Shown here one piece after another: positions 1 through 8,979 of a stretch of 64,000 nucleotides of DNA. A model generated the notes under the pieces. The model was given only the letters and a program-made list of their open reading frames with translations, was not told where the DNA came from and ran no database searches. A program made the position numbers and the translations under genes. Within the stretch, counting starts at the first letter, position 1. Each line of letters opens with the position of its first letter. This DNA is from Pseudomonas putida. Lineage in GTDB: Bacteria > Pseudomonadota > Gammaproteobacteria > Pseudomonadales > Pseudomonadaceae. The stretch is taken from NCBI GenBank assembly GCA_041879295.1, contig CP047152.1, positions 1,617,501 to 1,681,500 of the forward strand, given 5' to 3'.

Positions 1-1
1 T

Positions 2-2530
2 GATGAACTGGCCCTTCGTGCGACCCTCGACAGCCTTGCGGCGCAGTCCTATGCGGCGGCCGGCACCTGGCTGCTGGCGCCTGCGACGCTGGAATTGGCA
101 GGTCACCCGGTCGGGTTTGAGCGCATGCTCGTGCAGGGCAATGGCCTGGCCCAGGTGCAGGCGCGCCTGGCACGTGCAGGTGATGCCGACTGGATCCTGC
201 TGTTGCGCGCTGGCGACCGCCTCGTGCCCCATGCTCTGGCGATCATGGGCGAGCGCATGGCACTTCGCGAGCGGGCCTGTATCTACGTCGACGAAGGTAG
301 CCATGACGGGCTGCGCCCGACAACACCAATCTTCAAGCCAGATTTCAACCTCGACCTGATGCGCAGCCTGCCGTATGTAGGGCGCGTACTGGCATTCAAC
401 TGTGCCGCTCTGCGCGAGGTCGGCGGCTTCGACCCGGACTTCGATACCCTTGCACCCCACGACCTGCTCTGGCGCCTGGCGGAAAGCCAGGGCCTGCAGG
501 TCATCGAGCACATAGACGAACTCCTGGTGCATTGCCAGTGGGACTTTGGCCAGTGGCTGCACGACCCGCGCTGCGTGCGGCAGGCGCCACGCGTGGTTCA
601 GGCCCATTTGCGACGCCTGGGCGTCGATGCCGTGGTTGTCGGTGCCGAAGGCATATCGTTGTGCCAGGTGGCGTACCAGCACCCGGAGCAAGCCTTGGTC
701 TCGATCCTGGTGACGCTCGGTGACGACCTGAGCACGGTAATGCGTTGTGTCGAGTCCCTGTTCGAACACACCCAGTATGGCCATTTCGAGGTGCTGCTGA
801 TTGCCTCGCCGGATACACCGACCGACCTGCGTCAATGGCTCCTGGCCATGCAGCGGCTTGGCAGCGATCAGCTACGTGTGATCGAGGTCGCCAGCGGCAG
901 CCAGGTGGCGCAGTTGAATCAGGCCAGCGAGGCCGCCCGTGGCGATTACTTGCTGATGCTCGACAGCGCCTGCACCGCCTTCGACCGGCCATGGTTGGCG
1001 GAGTTGATGGCCCAGGCCCAGCGCCCGGAGGTCGGCGTGGTTGCGCCCAAGTTGTGTACCCGCACTGGCGAGGTGTTTGGCGCCGGGCTGGTTCTGGGGC
1101 TGCATGGCGGCGTCAGCAGCCCGTTCGTCGGCATGCCGGCTGACAGTGGCGGCTACATGCTCCGGCTCAATGCCGTGCAGAACTGGAGTGCGCTGAGCCT
1201 GGACTGCCTGCTGGTGCGCCGCGAGCTGTTCGCCACGCTGGGCGGTTTCGACGAGCAGGGACTCAAGGGCGGCCTACAGGACGCGGACCTCTGCCTGCGC
1301 ATCCGCGAACAAGGCTATCTGGCGGTGTGGACACCCCATGCAGTGCTCGTTCGCTTCGCCTCCACTCGCGACGCGCGGACCGACAGCAAGCGCAAGGTGC
1401 TGGACAAGGACATCTTCCATGAACGCTGGTTGGACAAGGTTGCCCGTGACCCTGCCTACAACCGCAACCTGAGCCTGAAGATGGCGAGCTTCAACCTTGA
1501 TGCCGGACAGCGTCGTGGCTGGGACCCGTTCATCAGCCGTGTGCTGCCGTCGGTGTTGGCGCTGCCGATCAACACCTCGGCGGTTGGTCACTACCGGGTG
1601 GCGCAGCCGTTCACCGAGCTGGAGCGCGCGGGCTGGATACAGGGGCGGCTTGATTTCAGTACACCCGAGATGATCGAGATCGAGCGTGAGAAGCCCGACG
1701 TGATGATCTTGCAGTGCCGCTACACGAGCAACTCGATCGATGAAATCACGCGCTTCAAGCGCCTGTCGAACGCCCGGCGCATCTACGAGATCGACGACTA
1801 CATCATCGACGTGCCGAAAAAGAACGCCCATGCGCGGAACATGCCGGCCAACATGCGTGAGCTGGTCACCCAAGGTATTGCCCTGTGCGACCGGGTGGTT
1901 GTGTCGACCCAGCCGCTAGCCGATGCCTTGTCGGGCATGCACCACGATATCCGGGTAGTCCCCAACATGCTAGCCGCCCCCCTGTGGGCTGGGCTGGCCA
2001 GCGAGCGTCAGACTAGCGCGCGGCCGCGCGTGGGCTGGGCCGGGGGCACCAGCCACCGTGGCGATCTGGAGCTGTTGCTGGACGTCATCAAGGCCCTGGC
2101 CGACGAGGTCGACTGGGTGTTCTTCGGCATGTGCCCGGATGCGTTGCGGCCTTACGTGAAGGAATTTCACAAAGGCGTGCCCTTGGCGTTGTACCCGCAG
2201 AAGTTGGCCAACCTCAACCTCGACCTGGCACTGGCACCGCTCGAACAGAACCTGTTCAACGACTGCAAGAGCAACTTGCGCCTGCTTGAATATGGCGCGT
2301 GCGGCTTCCCGGTGATCTGCACCGATACCAAGGCCTATGACGGCTACCTGCCGTGCACACGGGTGCGCAACAACACGTCCGAACAGTGGCTGGATGCGAT
2401 TCGCATGCACCTGGCCGACCCCCAGGCCAGCTACCGCCAGGGTGATGCCCTGCGCGAAGTGGTACTGCGTGACTACGTGCTGATGCCACAGCATCTGCAG
2501 CAGTGGGCCAACGCCTGGTTGGCGGACTGA
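2..2530 (+). CDS. Multidomain glycosyltransferase, 5' end outside window (flagellin glycosylation)
   Basis: The frame is open from the first bases, so the start lies upstream; about 842 codons are visible. A first glycosyltransferase (GT) 2-like segment is followed from visible residue ~233 by a second GT-A segment beginning VSILVTLGDD, and from ~514 by a GT-B-like C-terminal domain with LLEYGACG near residue 760. Such giant fused transferases upstream of fliC resemble the Fgt-type enzymes that glycosylate flagellin in Pseudomonas. The third transferase of this block (10179-13721) is a paralogue with the same C-terminal domain, and this copy keeps the better GT-B motif. The stop is at 2528-2530, 56 bases before the next gene. 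The exact sugar transferred cannot be read from sequence. An O-antigen or capsule role is the alternative, but the position beside fliC favours flagellin. Confidence 0.85.
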   Translation, partial: DELALRATLDSLAAQSYAAAGTWLLAPATLELAGHPVGFERMLVQGNGLAQVQARLARAGDADWILLLRAGDRLVPHALAIMGERMALRERACIYVDEGSHDGLRPTTPIFKPDFNLDLMRSLPYVGRVLAFNCAALREVGGFDPDFDTLAPHDLLWRLAESQGLQVIEHIDELLVHCQWDFGQWLHDPRCVRQAPRVVQAHLRRLGVDAVVVGAEGISLCQVAYQHPEQALVSILVTLGDDLSTVMRCVESLFEHTQYGHFEVLLIASPDTPTDLRQWLLAMQRLGSDQLRVIEVASGSQVAQLNQASEAARGDYLLMLDSACTAFDRPWLAELMAQAQRPEVGVVAPKLCTRTGEVFGAGLVLGLHGGVSSPFVGMPADSGGYMLRLNAVQNWSALSLDCLLVRRELFATLGGFDEQGLKGGLQDADLCLRIREQGYLAVWTPHAVLVRFASTRDARTDSKRKVLDKDIFHERWLDKVARDPAYNRNLSLKMASFNLDAGQRRGWDPFISRVLPSVLALPINTSAVGHYRVAQPFTELERAGWIQGRLDFSTPEMIEIEREKPDVMILQCRYTSNSIDEITRFKRLSNARRIYEIDDYIIDVPKKNAHARNMPANMRELVTQGIALCDRVVVSTQPLADALSGMHHDIRVVPNMLAAPLWAGLASERQTSARPRVGWAGGTSHRGDLELLLDVIKALADEVDWVFFGMCPDALRPYVKEFHKGVPLALYPQKLANLNLDLALAPLEQNLFNDCKSNLRLLEYGACGFPVICTDTKAYDGYLPCTRVRNNTSEQWLDAIRMHLADPQASYRQGDALREVVLRDYVLMPQHLQQWANAWLAD

Positions 2531-2586
2531 TTCATTTTTTGCGTTCGTTGCGAGCGGGCGCCCAACTCTCCCTTCAAAGGTGCTTT

Positions 2587-5322
2587 ATGGTCGAAATCGC
2601 AAACGGATCGCGCAGTGACGTCACGGTACTGTTGCTTGGCCACGACCAAGCCGCTCATCGTGAACGGGCACTGCATTATTATCGTCAGGCTGGCATTGCC
2701 TGCCTGGCATTGGATGCGCTTGAAGGGCACAGCCCTGCGGCGTTGTGCAGTGCGCGCCTGGAGCAGGCGCTGCAGCAGGTGGCGACACCGCTGGTCAGTC
2801 TGACCCTGGATGCAGACTTCGTGCAGGCTCCGGCGCTGGACAGCGCTGCCGCCAGCCTGAGCGCCAACCCTGCGGCGCTGGCAGCCCAAGGCTACGCTTT
2901 GGGGTATGCCCCGGGCAACAGCCAGGTAGCCTATTACAAGATAGGCCATCCGTTCCCACTGCTGGAGGGCGAGAGCGTGCTGGCGCGCATGCGCGTGCAT
3001 GCCCTGTCCAACCAGCCGGCCTGGCGCGCCGTGGTCAGGGTCGAAGGGATGCGTGCGGCACTTGCCAGTCTGCCCGAGGATCTGGATTTCGCCGGCTGGC
3101 GTGTGGCGCTGTCGTTGGCGTTGCTGGCTGAAGGGCAATTCATCCAGCTGGACCAGACCGACGTGATCTGTGAGCTGGCGCCGCGCAGTGTGTCGGCAGT
3201 TGCCCGGGAAGAACAGTTGGCGCGTACCGTACGCCTGTTGCGCGCATGGGATGCGCAACGCGCGGGTGTGTTCGCCGACGAATCCGCCTTCGTTGTGCTC
3301 AATCGCCTGGTGCGTGGCAGCTATGATGCAGGCGAGCCGCCGCTGCTGTTCACCTCTCGCTGGACCAGCGTGATTGCCGACCCGGACCGGCAGTTCGAAC
3401 CCCGGCAGTATGTGGAGATGCCGTACTATCAGAACACCCTGTTCCAGCGCCTGACCGAGCTTGAATTCCTCTGTCATGCCTGGCCGACAGGGCGTGAGCA
3501 CCGTCATGCGCTGGAGGGCACCTGGGTTCGTCAGCGGGAACTGCTCGAAGTGCACCCCAACGACACCACCGAGACTTTGCAGCAACGCTACTGGCAGGCG
3601 CTGGCGCTGGGCTTGTTTACCCGGGACGTCTGCCAACGCCTGCTCGCGACTCTCAAGGGCGAGGAGCATGCGGAAAAGGTGCGTGAGTTGAGTGCCTGGC
3701 TGGAGCACCTCGACGGCGTTCCCGGCCAGGATGTGCCTGGGTGGCTCGCGACCACCGGCTCGGGCCAGCTTTTACAGGCGCTGGCGGCGGCGACACCGAC
3801 GGCGGCGGTGCGTCAGCGCGTGCTTGCGCAACTGGCCAAGCGGCCAGGCCCACAGATTGCCTTCATGGTGGTGGACCTCGAGGATGATGACCTTGCCTTG
3901 CAGGCGACTTTCGACAGTCTGCTGGCCACAGGTCTGCGCAATTTCAAACTGGTGGTGCTCAAGGCCGGTAAACCGCCAGCCATCACCACGGCGCGGGATA
4001 CCTTGCATTTCATTCAGGTCGAGCCAAGTAACTGGGTGTCGCACCTGAATCAGGCTGTGCGCCAGGTGCAGAGCGAATGGCTGATGCTGTTGCAGGCGGG
4101 CGATGTGCTCGCCAACGGTGGCTTGTTACGCTTGCAGCTGGAGCTGAGCGAGTCGCCGGCCTGCGATGTGATCTGTGCCGATGAGGTGCAGCGTGATGCC
4201 GACGGCCGTCTGCTGGGCATCATGCGTCCCGGCAGCGATCTGGATGTGCTGCGCAGCCAGCCGGGCCTGATGTCTCGTCACTGGCTGCTGCGCCGACAGG
4301 TCGTGCTTGATCTGGGGGGCTTCGACAGCCGCCTCGGCCATGCGCTCGAGTACGACTTGCTGCTGCGTCTGGTGGAGGAGCGGGGTGTCGGCGGTATGGC
4401 TCACATGGATGAGTATCTGGTAATCGGCAGTCAGGCATCGGAATCGATGCCTGCCGAGGCGCTGGAAATTCTCGACCGCCACCTGAAGCGGCTGGGCTAT
4501 CGGGGGCAGGCGAGCGAACAGGGTGCTGCCGGGTTGGTCATCGATTTTCGACACGGCTCGACGCCATTGGTCAGCGTATTGATGGTCTATGAGGGCAATC
4601 GATCCGCGCTTGAACGCAGCCTGACCAGTCTGTTCCAGCGCACTCGCTATCCCCGCTACGAAGTCGTGCTTGCCTGCGCTCAGGATCAACACGATTTGTT
4701 GTCCGAAGCGCTTCAGCCGTTCGCTGGCCGCGTACGTCTGGTGACTGCCGAGGCAGCGGAGAATCCGTTCAACCAGGCAGCCATGCAGGCGCGTGGTGAA
4801 TACCTGGTGTTGCTGAGTGAACGCTGCCAGGTGGTCACCCCGGCCTGGATTGAGGCGCTGCTCAACCAGGCGCAACGGCCCGAGGTCGGGGTTGTCGGCG
4901 CGCGCCTGGTCGACAGTGATGGCGGTCTCGCCCATGCCGGATACGATTTGCTTGCCGGGCCGCGGGTGCACACGCCCTGGGCGGGGGTACCGGGCAGCCA
5001 TGGTTGCTGGTCTGGCGTCGTGCGTGGCTGCCGAGCGGTATCGGGGGATTGCCTGATGGTGCGCGCAAGCGTGTTCGAACAGTGTGGTGGGATGCAGGCG
5101 GTGCTGGCGGCAGATGTCGACTTGTGCCTCACTGTGGCAGCTGCTGGCAGCCTCGTGGTGCTTGCACCGCAGGCGCAGTTGGCGATCGAGGGCCCTGCTG
5201 CTCTGGCTCCTGAGGCTGTTCAGCAATTGCTGGCGAAATGGCCTGGCGCCTTCACCCGCGAAGTTGCTACTGACGGCCAGGGGGGGCACGCCGAAGCCGC
5301 TTGGCTCGTCCCGTTCAAGTAG
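2587..5322 (+). CDS. Large glycosyltransferase with two GT2-like domains
   Basis: This 911-residue protein probably modifies flagellin. An upstream in-frame start at 2503 would overlap the preceding gene and add 28 residues of unlikely sequence, so I chose the ATG at 2587, which has an AAAGG ribosome site 6 bases upstream. Residues 1-400 resemble nothing I can name. A GT-A-like segment begins near residue 424 (IAFMVVDLEDDD), and a second near 663 (VSVLMVYEGN) continues through NQAQRPEVGVVGARLV. The second segment aligns with the middle domains of the flanking transferases. There is no C-terminal GT-B domain, unlike both neighbours. A strong hairpin terminator follows immediately, so this gene closes the first transcription unit of the glycan block. 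Confidence 0.83.
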   Translation: MVEIANGSRSDVTVLLLGHDQAAHRERALHYYRQAGIACLALDALEGHSPAALCSARLEQALQQVATPLVSLTLDADFVQAPALDSAAASLSANPAALAAQGYALGYAPGNSQVAYYKIGHPFPLLEGESVLARMRVHALSNQPAWRAVVRVEGMRAALASLPEDLDFAGWRVALSLALLAEGQFIQLDQTDVICELAPRSVSAVAREEQLARTVRLLRAWDAQRAGVFADESAFVVLNRLVRGSYDAGEPPLLFTSRWTSVIADPDRQFEPRQYVEMPYYQNTLFQRLTELEFLCHAWPTGREHRHALEGTWVRQRELLEVHPNDTTETLQQRYWQALALGLFTRDVCQRLLATLKGEEHAEKVRELSAWLEHLDGVPGQDVPGWLATTGSGQLLQALAAATPTAAVRQRVLAQLAKRPGPQIAFMVVDLEDDDLALQATFDSLLATGLRNFKLVVLKAGKPPAITTARDTLHFIQVEPSNWVSHLNQAVRQVQSEWLMLLQAGDVLANGGLLRLQLELSESPACDVICADEVQRDADGRLLGIMRPGSDLDVLRSQPGLMSRHWLLRRQVVLDLGGFDSRLGHALEYDLLLRLVEERGVGGMAHMDEYLVIGSQASESMPAEALEILDRHLKRLGYRGQASEQGAAGLVIDFRHGSTPLVSVLMVYEGNRSALERSLTSLFQRTRYPRYEVVLACAQDQHDLLSEALQPFAGRVRLVTAEAAENPFNQAAMQARGEYLVLLSERCQVVTPAWIEALLNQAQRPEVGVVGARLVDSDGGLAHAGYDLLAGPRVHTPWAGVPGSHGCWSGVVRGCRAVSGDCLMVRASVFEQCGGMQAVLAADVDLCLTVAAAGSLVVLAPQAQLAIEGPAALAPEAVQQLLAKWPGAFTREVATDGQGGHAEAAWLVPFK

Positions 5323-5338
5323 CTGGCGCGGGAATTGC

Positions 5339-5366
5339 AAAAGCCGGGCAGATGCCCGGTTTTTTT
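5339..5366 (+). terminator. Rho-independent terminator after the second glycosyltransferase
   Basis: The arms ccgggca (5344-5350) and tgcccgg (5353-5359) pair across a tiny loop, preceded by an A-tract and followed by seven T. This splits the glycan block into two transcription units. Confidence 0.85.
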
Positions 5367-5429
5367 CGCCTGGCGGCAATTAATTGACAGGCTGACGCCT
5401 GGCTTCACGCGGTGTGAACGAGGTCGTGG

Positions 5430-6128
5430 ATGCAAAAGAAAGTGGCTGTGTTGCAGTCCAATTACATTCCATGGAAAGGGTATTTCGACCTGATCGGCAG
5501 CGTCGACGCGTTCATTCTGTTCGACGATGTCCAGTACACGCGCCGAGACTGGCGTAATCGCAACAAGATAAAGACTGCACAGGGTGAGCACTGGCTGAGC
5601 ATACCGGTGAGGAACAAGGGACGCTACGAGCAGTTGATCAACGAAGTGCAGGTCAGCGAGCCGGGTTGGGCGCAGGCGCACTGGAAAACCATTGAGATGA
5701 GCTACCGCCGCGCGGCTTGCTTCGAACAGATGGAGGGGCCGATCAGGGCACTCTTCGAGCAGGCCGCAGCGCTCACTCATCTTTCCCGTATCAACCATCT
5801 GTTCATCGCCGGTCTGTGTCCGCTGCTGAACATCTACACGCCGCTGTTTCGCGCCGAAGAGCTGGGGCAGGCAACCGGCAAGAACGAACGGCTGATCCAG
5901 TTATGCCAGGCCGTTGGTGGCACGCACTACCTGTCGGGGCCGGCAGCAAGCTGTTATCTGGACGAGGCCGCATTTGCTGCTGCCGGACTCGGTCTGTCGT
6001 ACATGGACTATGCCGGCTACCCCGAGTACCCGCAGTTATACGGCGGTTTCCAGCACGCGCTGAGTGTCATCGACCTGTTGTTCAATACTGGCGCTGACGC
6101 GCCTGCCTTCCTGGAGCGGCGACCATGA
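5430..6128 (+). CDS. WbqC-family protein
   Basis: The 232-residue protein opens with KKVAVLQSNYIPWKGYFDLI, followed by a DDVQYTRRDWRNRN segment. This is the hallmark N-terminus of the WbqC family, found in polysaccharide and flagellin glycan clusters but without a firmly established reaction. A GAGG ribosome site lies shortly before the ATG. The stop overlaps the next start (ATGA at 6125), so it is translationally coupled to the following methyltransferase. Together with the aminotransferase at 8980 it probably acts on the amino group of a dideoxy-amino sugar, but that is inference. The protein has no signal peptide or membrane segment and should be cytoplasmic. Confidence 0.85.
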   Translation: MQKKVAVLQSNYIPWKGYFDLIGSVDAFILFDDVQYTRRDWRNRNKIKTAQGEHWLSIPVRNKGRYEQLINEVQVSEPGWAQAHWKTIEMSYRRAACFEQMEGPIRALFEQAAALTHLSRINHLFIAGLCPLLNIYTPLFRAEELGQATGKNERLIQLCQAVGGTHYLSGPAASCYLDEAAFAAAGLGLSYMDYAGYPEYPQLYGGFQHALSVIDLLFNTGADAPAFLERRP

Positions 6129-6760
6129 GCACTACCATTCTGCGCGAAGTGGAACAGTACTACTCCTCGCGTATTCGCGAACATGGGGCCACCCCGGAAG
6201 GGGTTGACTGGAACGGTAGCGCTTCCCAACATCTGCGCTTTGAACAGCTGCTCAAGCTGGTCCCGCAGCAGGAGTGGCAGCAAGGTTTTAGCCTGGTCGA
6301 TGTTGGTTGCGGCTACGGCGCATTGCTGGAGTGGTTGCGCGAACGCGGCGCGGCGGTGGACTACCACGGCTATGACCTGTCAGCCGAAATGATCGCGTCG
6401 GCCCGCGCCAGGCACGGGGCGGACCCGTCCACGAGCTTCGAGGTCGCTGAGCGGTCCAGCCGAACGGCGGACTACGCGGTGGCCAGCGGCATTTTTAACG
6501 TTTCACAGCAGACTCCGCGTGAAGCCTGGGAAAACTATATTGCCGAGGTGCTTCGCAGTATGGATGCCTGCTCTATCAAAGGCTTCGCGTTCAACTGCCT
6601 GACCAGTTACTCCGATGCGCCCTTCATGCGTGACTACCTGTATTACGGCGATCCGTGCTTTTACTTTGACCTGTGCAAAAGAACCTACTCCAGGCAGGTG
6701 GCACTCTTGCATGACTATGGCTTGTACGAATTCACCCTGCTCGTGCGCAAGGCCCCGTGA
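6125..6760 (+). CDS. SAM-dependent class I methyltransferase
   Basis: This 211-residue Rossmann-type methyltransferase carries the glycine-rich SAM motif LVDVGCGYGALLEWL at about residues 57-71, then YHGYDLSAEMIASAR, where the acidic residue would bind the SAM ribose. The start overlaps the stop of the WbqC-family gene by four bases. A sugar O- or N-methyl transfer is the likely job in this context: the modified viosamine on P. syringae flagellin carries a 2-O-methyl group, so a glycan methylase is expected somewhere in such a cluster. The substrate is not shown by sequence. This gene and the next are two unrelated-looking methyltransferases side by side. Confidence 0.82.
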   Translation: MSTTILREVEQYYSSRIREHGATPEGVDWNGSASQHLRFEQLLKLVPQQEWQQGFSLVDVGCGYGALLEWLRERGAAVDYHGYDLSAEMIASARARHGADPSTSFEVAERSSRTADYAVASGIFNVSQQTPREAWENYIAEVLRSMDACSIKGFAFNCLTSYSDAPFMRDYLYYGDPCFYFDLCKRTYSRQVALLHDYGLYEFTLLVRKAP

Positions 6761-6796
6761 CCTGCCATTCGACTTCCCTGTTTCCTGGAGACATCC

Positions 6797-7564
6797 ATGC
6801 TCAAGAAAGGCTCTACTTCCGTCACCCAATCCAGCGACAGCCAGCTTGAAGCGCGTGAGCGCCTTTGGCAGTCCTTCGCCAACGCGCCGCTCGATGATGC
6901 CGAGAAAGAGCGCAATCTCGGCCTGTTCATCCGTTCGGCTTCCCTTGCGCGGATGTTGGCGATTTCCGACCTGTATCGCGAGATTGTCCCGCTGCCTGGT
7001 TCGGTGCTGGATTTCGGTACCTGGCGTGGTCAGAACGCGGTGCTATGCGAAAACCTGCGTGCCATCTTCGAGCCTTTCAACAAGCAGCGTCGGGTAGCGG
7101 CGTTCGATACCTTCGCCGGCTACAAGTCCCACGCCAGCGACAGCAAGGTCGACAACGAGCATTTCCAGGACGGTTGTTACGATACTGGCAGCGGCTATGC
7201 CGATTACCTGCGCCATTTGCTCGCTGTGCATGAAAGCATCAATGCGCTGCCGCAGGTTTCCAGCGGCCACCAGGTGGTCGAGGGCGACATCAAGGATACC
7301 TTGCCGCGTTTCATCGAGGAAAACCGCAATCTGCTTGTGGCGCTGGCCTTCTTCGACATGAACCTGGAAGGGCCGACCCGCTTTGCCCTGGAGCAGATTC
7401 TGCCGCGCTGCGTACCGGGTTCGCAGCTGGCGTTCTTCCAGTTGCAGCGTGACTTCCTGCCGGGCGAGGGCTACGCCTATGTGGCCGAAGTGCTGGGCAA
7501 GGTACGTCATGAGATCAAGCGCTCGCAGACATACCCGTCCCTGTGCATCGTCAAGTTGCTGTAA
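6797..7564 (+). CDS. TylF/MycF-like sugar O-methyltransferase
   Basis: The 255-residue protein contains SVLDFGTWRGQNAVLC near residue 75 (SAM loop), then VAAFDTFAGYKSH, and AFFDMNLEGPTRFALEQILP further on. This pattern matches the TylF/MycF macrocin-type O-methyltransferases, metal-dependent enzymes that methylate sugar hydroxyls. Homologues in Pseudomonas are sometimes mislabelled as carnitine CoA-transferases. CTGGAG lies 7-8 bases before the ATG. It follows the other methyltransferase by 36 bases in the same direction, so the glycan may carry methyl groups added by two enzymes, or one of the two may act at an early nucleotide-sugar step. Confidence 0.75.
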   Translation: MLKKGSTSVTQSSDSQLEARERLWQSFANAPLDDAEKERNLGLFIRSASLARMLAISDLYREIVPLPGSVLDFGTWRGQNAVLCENLRAIFEPFNKQRRVAAFDTFAGYKSHASDSKVDNEHFQDGCYDTGSGYADYLRHLLAVHESINALPQVSSGHQVVEGDIKDTLPRFIEENRNLLVALAFFDMNLEGPTRFALEQILPRCVPGSQLAFFQLQRDFLPGEGYAYVAEVLGKVRHEIKRSQTYPSLCIVKLL

Positions 7565-7576
7565 GGGGGGCGAGCC

Positions 7577-8956
7577 ATGTTTCTAATCATTGGTAACGGT
7601 ATGGTTGGCCTGGCGATCGCTGCAGGTCTTTCCCGTTCGGTACCGGCCGAGCGCATTACTGTGGTGGGCCCGATATCGCGACCCTACAGCGCGTCGATGG
7701 CCGCCGCCGCCATGCTCAACTCGTTCGCCGAACTTGAGCCGGGTGCACTGGACCAGCCGCGCGATCGCCTCAAGTTCGAACTCAGCCAGGCTTCCGCACG
7801 GCTGTGGGCGGCGTTCGTCGAAGAATTCGAAATCCCCGCCGAGCACTATCGGCTAGGCACCGTGCTGGTCAACAACAACGCTTCCAACGCGTTCGAAGAC
7901 CAGGCCTTCGATGCCATTGCCGGCTATCTCGAAGAATTCGCGGAACCCCACGAGCGGATCGAGCCGACGCTAGAGCCTGCATACTCGCCGGCTTCGGGCT
8001 ATCGCAGCCGCAACGCCTTGTTCCTACCTCGAGAGGGTGTGGTCAACCCGGACGGGGTAGTGCATGCCCTGCAGCAGACGTTGGCCAGGCGCGGCGTGCG
8101 TTTTGTCGAGGGGGTAGTGGAGTCGTTGGACAAGGTCGGCGGCCGCACCTGTGGCGCGCGCCTGGCCGATGGCCGTGTGCTGGCCGCAGAGCGCGTGGTG
8201 CTGGCCAATGGCAGCATGGCAACCCGGCTGTGGGCAGAGGACGACTGCATTCGGGTGATCAATGGCGTCGGCGCTACCGTGGTATTGAAAAACCAGAGTA
8301 TCCAGGGCCGATACGTGCTTCGCACACCCAACCGTGGTGGCGCCTGTGGCATCTACCATGCGCCTTACCGGGACGATCTTTTCGTGGTCGGTGCGACAAA
8401 CCTGATTACTACGGTTGACGAGCAGGTACCGCGCGCAGAGTCGGTGGCAGCACTGATCAATGGTGCGATCAATCAGGTCAATCAGATGCACCGCGCCAGT
8501 GGCTTCGTGCGGTACAACTTTGGCTATCGACCGGTGAGCCTCGATGGTTATCCGGTCATTGGTCAGCTAAACGACAATACGTTCATCGCAACCGGCACGC
8601 GGCGCGACGGCTACCATTTCGCGCCGTGGTTGGCGGACAACTTGGCAGCGCTGGTGCAGGGGCAGCTTCTTTCGCCACAGGCAAGCGCGTATTTCGCACA
8701 CACCCGGCCACAGCGACGGGCAATGCTCGATCAGTCGGTCGAGGTGTGTTGTCGCAAATACGCAGCAGTCAAATGCTCGGCGCTTTCCCAGCATGGTTTC
8801 GACGCGGGACATACCGATGCCGACCAGGCGCTTGAGCAGTATTACTACCAGCGTGCCCGAGATTTCTTTACCCGTAATGGCATGGAGCAGGCAGTACAGG
8901 TCGAGTTTATCGATGCGCTGATCGGTGGCTACCTGCCACTGAGCGATTTCACCTGA
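7577..8956 (+). CDS. FAD-dependent amino-acid-oxidase-like oxidoreductase
   Basis: The 459-residue protein begins MFLIIGNGMVGLAIAAGLS, a GxGxxG-type FAD-binding beta-alpha-beta fold, and ends its conserved part with GYRPVSLDGYPVIG and TGTRRDGYHFAPWLADNLA, typical of the D-amino-acid/glycine oxidase (DAO) superfamily. A strong AAGGGGGG site precedes the ATG. In a glycan cluster it may oxidise an amine or amino-acid substituent. Its pairing with a WbqC-family protein and a sugar aminotransferase is suggestive but the substrate is unknown. The C-terminal ~80 residues (from about VEVCCRKYAAVK) fall outside the usual DAO core and contain two adjacent cysteines. Confidence 0.8.
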   Translation: MFLIIGNGMVGLAIAAGLSRSVPAERITVVGPISRPYSASMAAAAMLNSFAELEPGALDQPRDRLKFELSQASARLWAAFVEEFEIPAEHYRLGTVLVNNNASNAFEDQAFDAIAGYLEEFAEPHERIEPTLEPAYSPASGYRSRNALFLPREGVVNPDGVVHALQQTLARRGVRFVEGVVESLDKVGGRTCGARLADGRVLAAERVVLANGSMATRLWAEDDCIRVINGVGATVVLKNQSIQGRYVLRTPNRGGACGIYHAPYRDDLFVVGATNLITTVDEQVPRAESVAALINGAINQVNQMHRASGFVRYNFGYRPVSLDGYPVIGQLNDNTFIATGTRRDGYHFAPWLADNLAALVQGQLLSPQASAYFAHTRPQRRAMLDQSVEVCCRKYAAVKCSALSQHGFDAGHTDADQALEQYYYQRARDFFTRNGMEQAVQVEFIDALIGGYLPLSDFT

Positions 8957-8979
8957 GGCACGGGCTGGAGAATACGAAC

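Noticed and set aside
5384..5429. TTGACA (5384-5389) as a promoter for the WbqC-family gene
   Set aside because: The -35 is perfect but no acceptable -10 lies 16-18 bases downstream, so it is not listed as a promoter.
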